Assembly (NCBI GenBank): GCA_028682895.1
Contig: JAJRAK010000052.1
Coordinates: forward strand, 32,525 to 96,524
Reading direction: 5' to 3'
Source: Methanomassiliicoccales archaeon
Lineage (GTDB): Archaea; Thermoplasmatota; Thermoplasmata; Methanomassiliicoccales; UBA472
DNA: 64,000 bases
Made by a program: the position numbers and the translations under genes. The notes under the pieces were generated by a model. It made no database searches, was not told the DNA's origin, and saw nothing but the letters and a program-made list of their open reading frames with translations. Positions 60,814 through 64,000 of the stretch are shown piece by piece; position 1 is the stretch's first letter, and each line of letters starts with the position of its first letter.

Positions 60814-61278
60814 ATGTTAGATGATTTGGACAAGAGGATAATAGAGGAGTTGTGCAAGTCCAGCCAAGGTTCTTCTAGGGCCATAGCTAAACGCCTGGGG
60901 ATCCACCCTACCACCTTTATTCAAAGGGTACGAAACCTGGAGAAGCTGGACATTGTGCGCGGATATCGGGCCAACGTCGATTACATGAAGCTCGGCTACG
61001 AGTTCATGGCCATCGTGCACATCTATGTCGAGGGCGACCTGATGGGCATACAGAAGAGCATCAAGGAGCTCAAGAACGTAGTGGCCGTCCTGGATGTGAC
61101 CGGGGAATGCGATTCCATCGCCTGGGTCGCCTGCAGGTCCCGCGAGGAGTTCAGCCAGGTCGTAAAGTCCATGCTCGTGATCCCAGGTGTCAAGAAGACC
61201 AACACGTACGTCATTTTGAACGTGATCAAGGACCCTTTTAACTTCATGCCTGATTTCAGTGATTCGAAGAAGCCATGA
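60814..61278 (+). CDS. Lrp/AsnC-family transcription regulator
   Basis: A 154-residue regulator. The N-terminal helix-turn-helix (LDDLDKRIIEELCKSSQGSSRAIAKRLGIHPTTFIQRVRNLEK) and the C-terminal RAM ligand-binding domain (about residues 70-145; VVAVLDVTGECDSIAWVACRS) are complete. It should bind as a dimer or octamer and sense an amino acid. Beside glnA it is a candidate for control of nitrogen assimilation. TTG 60811 would add one residue. Confidence 0.9.
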   Translation: MLDDLDKRIIEELCKSSQGSSRAIAKRLGIHPTTFIQRVRNLEKLDIVRGYRANVDYMKLGYEFMAIVHIYVEGDLMGIQKSIKELKNVVAVLDVTGECDSIAWVACRSREEFSQVVKSMLVIPGVKKTNTYVILNVIKDPFNFMPDFSDSKKP

Positions 61279-61451
61279 GCCCACTTGAACACATTCCGCC
61301 CATCTTCCTTTTGATAACCTGACAAAAGGACAGTTTATTTGGGAAATAGTTGCCTGTTTTAGTCTTTCTGCTTGTAACTGGGTGGATAAGGGTTTAATAG
61401 GGATTCTACATTACTTCGTTTTACCGACCATATCCAACCAGAGGAATGGAA

Positions 61452-63272
61452 ATGTTAAGGACACACCATTGCGGAGAATTGACAAAGGTAGACCTTGGTA
61501 AGCGAGTGACCCTCGCTGGTTGGGTGCGGTTCTTCAGGGACCATGGGGGCGTTCATTTCTATGATATCGCCGACTCCCATGGCAGCACCCAGGCGGTGTT
61601 CGACCCGGAGGCCACCAACAGCGAGGAGTTGGCACGGTTGGAGACCGCTTTGAATAATATTGGTCGGGAGTACGTCATCACCGTCACAGGCGTCGTCCGA
61701 GACCGCGTGGAGGGGACCGATGATGCCCGGAACGCAACGGGGCAGATAGAGGTCCTGATCCAGAGCGCCAAGGTGCTCAGCCGGTCTAAGCCCATCCCGT
61801 TCGAGATAGCTGAGCAGAAGAACTCCATGCTTCCCGGGGAGGACCTGCGCCTAAAGTACCGTTACCTGGACCTAAGAAGGAAGGAGATGAACGCCAACCT
61901 CCAGTTCCGGTCAAAGCTCATCGCCTGCGCCCGCCGCTTCCTAGAGTCCGAAGGATTCACGGACGTGGAAACGCCCATGCTCACCCGCAGCAGCCATGAG
62001 GGCGCCCGGGAGTTCCTGGTGCCTTCCCGCACCATGCCCGGGCAGTTCTATGCGTTGCCGCAGTCGCCACAGCTCTACAAGCAGATGTTGATGGTCGGCG
62101 GCGTGGAACGGTACTTCCAGATAGCCAGATGCTTCCGCGACGAGGACAGCCGCGCCGACCGGCAGCCGGAGTTCACCCAGCTGGACATGGAGATGTCCTT
62201 CGTGGAGATGGACGATATCCTGGACACGATCGAGCGCATGTACGCCTCCGTCTGGAAACAGATGTTCAACGAGACGCTCCCAACACCGTTCCCACGGATC
62301 AGCCTGAAAGATGCCTTGTCCAGGTATGGTACTGACGCCCCGGACGTGCGCTTCGGACTGCAGATGGAAGAGGTGACGGACCTGGTCAAGAACGCTCCCT
62401 ACGAGATCTTCCAGAAGATACTGGCAAAGGGAGGGATGGTCACCTGCATCAACCTGAAGGCGACCATGGCGAAGGAGCAGGACGTCGACGGGTCCGTAGG
62501 ACGCAAGCAGGTGGACCGCTTGATCGAGTGGGCCAAGTCCCAGGGCATGGGCGGGCTTACCTGGATGCGCATGACCCCGGAGGGATTGAGTTCCAACATC
62601 GTGAAGTACTTCCCTGATGAGGTGCGCTCTGCGCTGGCCCAAAGGACCGGGGCCGAGAACGGTGATCTACTGTTGTTCCTGGCCGGGCCGAGGGAGAACA
62701 CACTGAAGGCCGGCGGGCAATTACGGCTGAAGCTGGCCCGGGACCTGGGACTGCTCGAGGGGAAAGGCCACCAGTTCATCTGGCTGGTCGATTGCCCCCT
62801 GTTCCAGAGGGACCCTGCGACCGGTGGGCTCACCAGCTTCCACCATCCTTTCGTCCGCCCTGTGGACGATAAGATACTGGATGGAAAGGAACGCGAGAGC
62901 ACCATGGGATACTCATATGACCTGGTCCTCGACGGGAGCGAGATCGGTTCCGGTTCATTGAGGAACCACGACGTGGACCTGCAACGCAAGGTGTTCGATA
63001 TCCTGGGCTGGAGCGAGGAGGTCCAACAGAGGGAGTTCGACTTCTTCATCGAGGCATTGGAGTTCGGGGCGCCCCCGCATGGCGGTATAGGCATGGGCAT
63101 GGACCGGCTATGCTCCATATTGCTGGGATGCGAGAGCATACGCGATGTGATCGCCTTCCCCAAGAACAAGAAGTTCCAATCCCTCCTCGATGGAGCGCCG
63201 AAGAAGGTGGAGGAGTCCAAGCTCACTGAGCTGCAGCTGCTTTGCCTGGCCGAGGATGAAGAAGAGGATTAA
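61452..63272 (+). CDS. aspS: Aspartyl-tRNA synthetase, bacterial type
   Basis: Charges tRNA-Asp. 606 residues from ATG 61452, chosen because GAGG at 61441-61444 is spaced correctly. An OB-fold anticodon domain (about 1-110) is followed by class II motifs 1-3: VETPMLTRSSHEGAREFLVPSR, RCFRDEDSRADRQPEFTQLD and GIGMGMDRL. An insert of about 120 residues between motifs 2 and 3 (about 280-400) is the GAD domain typical of bacterial AspRS. Archaeal AspRS is normally near 430 residues and lacks it. It converges with gatB. Confidence 0.94.
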   Translation: MLRTHHCGELTKVDLGKRVTLAGWVRFFRDHGGVHFYDIADSHGSTQAVFDPEATNSEELARLETALNNIGREYVITVTGVVRDRVEGTDDARNATGQIEVLIQSAKVLSRSKPIPFEIAEQKNSMLPGEDLRLKYRYLDLRRKEMNANLQFRSKLIACARRFLESEGFTDVETPMLTRSSHEGAREFLVPSRTMPGQFYALPQSPQLYKQMLMVGGVERYFQIARCFRDEDSRADRQPEFTQLDMEMSFVEMDDILDTIERMYASVWKQMFNETLPTPFPRISLKDALSRYGTDAPDVRFGLQMEEVTDLVKNAPYEIFQKILAKGGMVTCINLKATMAKEQDVDGSVGRKQVDRLIEWAKSQGMGGLTWMRMTPEGLSSNIVKYFPDEVRSALAQRTGAENGDLLLFLAGPRENTLKAGGQLRLKLARDLGLLEGKGHQFIWLVDCPLFQRDPATGGLTSFHHPFVRPVDDKILDGKERESTMGYSYDLVLDGSEIGSGSLRNHDVDLQRKVFDILGWSEEVQQREFDFFIEALEFGAPPHGGIGMGMDRLCSILLGCESIRDVIAFPKNKKFQSLLDGAPKKVEESKLTELQLLCLAEDEEED

Positions 63273-64000
63273 AACCTTTTTTCCAATTCCTTCCTAACCT
63301 CTTCCACCACTTCTTTTGATGAGTAACGTCCTTTGCTCTCCTTCATGACGTGCCCGATGACCGTGTTGGCGGCCTTCGGGTTCTTGCGGAAGTCGTCCAA
63401 CACTTCGGGGTGGGCGTCGATGAACTCGGAGATCAGCTTGCCCAGGTTCCCGTCGCCCTCCGCCGCCTCTTCCATCTGGACGCCTGCGAGCGTCAGTATC
63501 CTGCGCTTGGCCTCATTGTCGTTCATGCTTGCGTCGGAATCCGCCTTGACCACCGAGATAATTTCAGGCCATGTGTCAGGCCTTTCCTGCAGGGAGGCCC
63601 AGTTGGACGAGATGGTACCCATGGTCCAGGTGACCGCCTTCTCCGGCGGCACGGCGGCGCAAAGCTGCTCGAACAGGTCTGCTAGCGACGACGACGTCAG
63701 CACCAGTTGCTTGGCCGTCGCTTCACTTATTCCGTACAAGGACATGAGACGTTGGGCTCGGGCCATCGGCGTCTCCTTGAGGTCCAGGGCCCTGGCCATC
63801 TCCCCGATGTCGTACTCGCCCAGGTCCGGCTCTCCGATGTAGCCGTAGTCCTCCTCCGTTTCCTTCTCCCTCGCAGGCATCGTTACCTTTCGCTCTTCGT
63901 CGAAGCGCCTGGTCTCGCGGACTATCTTCTTGCCCGCGGCGATGAGCTTGGTCTGGCGGTTCGCTTCGAACTTAAGCGCCCGCTCCAGGTTCTTCAGCCC
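63269..64000 (-). CDS. gatB: Glutamyl/aspartyl-tRNA amidotransferase subunit B (5' part outside the window)
   Basis: The 3' 243 codons of gatB. From the window edge it reads GLKNLERALKFEANRQTKLI, then RETRRFDEERKVT, a degenerate form of GatB's KE-x-DYRYFPEPDL (KETEEDYGYIGEPDL), and then the helical and YqeY/GatB C-terminal domain (about the last 150 residues; ISEFIDAHPEVLDDFRKNPKAANTVIGHVMKES). It transamidates Glu-tRNA(Gln) or Asp-tRNA(Asn). GatE is less likely because the RETRGA-type GatE motif is not found. The frame is open at base 64000. Confidence 0.9.
   Translation of the reverse strand, partial: GLKNLERALKFEANRQTKLIAAGKKIVRETRRFDEERKVTMPAREKETEEDYGYIGEPDLGEYDIGEMARALDLKETPMARAQRLMSLYGISEATAKQLVLTSSSLADLFEQLCAAVPPEKAVTWTMGTISSNWASLQERPDTWPEIISVVKADSDASMNDNEAKRRILTLAGVQMEEAAEGDGNLGKLISEFIDAHPEVLDDFRKNPKAANTVIGHVMKESKGRYSSKEVVEEVRKELEKRF
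63273..63284 (+). terminator. T-run after aspS
   Basis: AAAACCTTTTTTCC at 63271-63284 follows the aspS stop and lies across the 3' end of gatB. It is a likely simple poly-T terminator for aspS. Confidence 0.4.

Overview
The window is archaeal. It opens in a euryarchaeal-order spc ribosomal-protein operon (uL5, uS14, uS8, uL6, eL32, eL19, uL18, uS5, uL30, uL15, secY) that runs on into an Oxa1-like DUF106 gene, cytidylate kinase and the H/ACA pseudouridine synthase Cbf5. Other archaeal marks are MptA, archaeal NAC, RNase HII, an AlaX editing protein, ferredoxin-dependent PorGDAB, an initiator tRNA beginning with A, and many genes with a TATA-like box 22-30 bases before the start codon (leaderless or short-leader transcription). 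The spc operon lacks adk, eL34 and eL14 at their frequent places. Together with the high G+C, HypC, and GlpABC this suggests a Thermoplasmata-related euryarchaeon, possibly near Methanomassiliicoccales. That placement is an inference; no methanogenesis gene is present and no rRNA is available to test it.

Layout. 1-8508: spc operon and its tail. 8499-10209, opposite strand: an MBL-fold nuclease and a Nudix hydrolase. 10309-13446: a three-gene cassette of a RecA-like protein without a P-loop, an 82-residue protein and a B-family polymerase with damaged catalytic motifs (PolB2 type). 13422-14957: TctA-family membrane protein. 15053-16746: ABC exporter pair. 16739-19845: purine salvage (two phosphoribosyltransferases and adenine deaminase). 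19906-22711: UPF0248 protein, zinc-ribbon membrane protein, a TPD/CDIN1-type nuclease and a Cas4-like nuclease interrupted by four membrane segments. 22713-25699: GlmS and a GlmU-like enzyme for UDP-amino sugars. 25830-27959: two KaiC/RecA-superfamily proteins. 28203-31761: anaerobic glycerol-3-phosphate dehydrogenase GlpABC behind the initiator tRNA gene. 31970-35764: SCP2 protein, RNase HII, MptA, phosphoglycolate phosphatase, zinc-finger and TPR proteins, and a bacterial-type PanD. 35838-38824: iron/cobalamin-type ABC importer.

39072-48317: a cysteine-containing small protein, a histone-deacetylase-family hydrolase, a 1,786-residue surface C25 peptidase with seven PKD domains, tRNA-Asp, a TM2/zinc-ribbon protein and a CBS-ParB protein. 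48334-53974: PEP synthase and PorGDAB diverge from one 390-base intergenic region, which makes a compact acetyl-CoA/pyruvate/PEP module. 53992-56096: radical SAM protein, HypC, NAC and an SRAP protein. 56158-61278: two different glutamine synthetases flank an AlaX gene, with an Lrp/AsnC regulator next door; the two glnA upstream regions share a TTAC-N7-GTAM inverted repeat. 61452-64000: a bacterial-type aspartyl-tRNA synthetase converges with the 3' part of gatB.

The strongest candidates for unusual biology are the P-loop-less RecA/small protein/PolB2 cassette, which resembles the bacterial ImuA-ImuB-DnaE2 mutagenesis cassette in logic; the membrane-embedded Cas4-like nuclease beside a TPD nuclease; and the glutamine synthetase/Lrp region with its shared putative operator. 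No CRISPR array, insertion sequence, prophage or rRNA was found.
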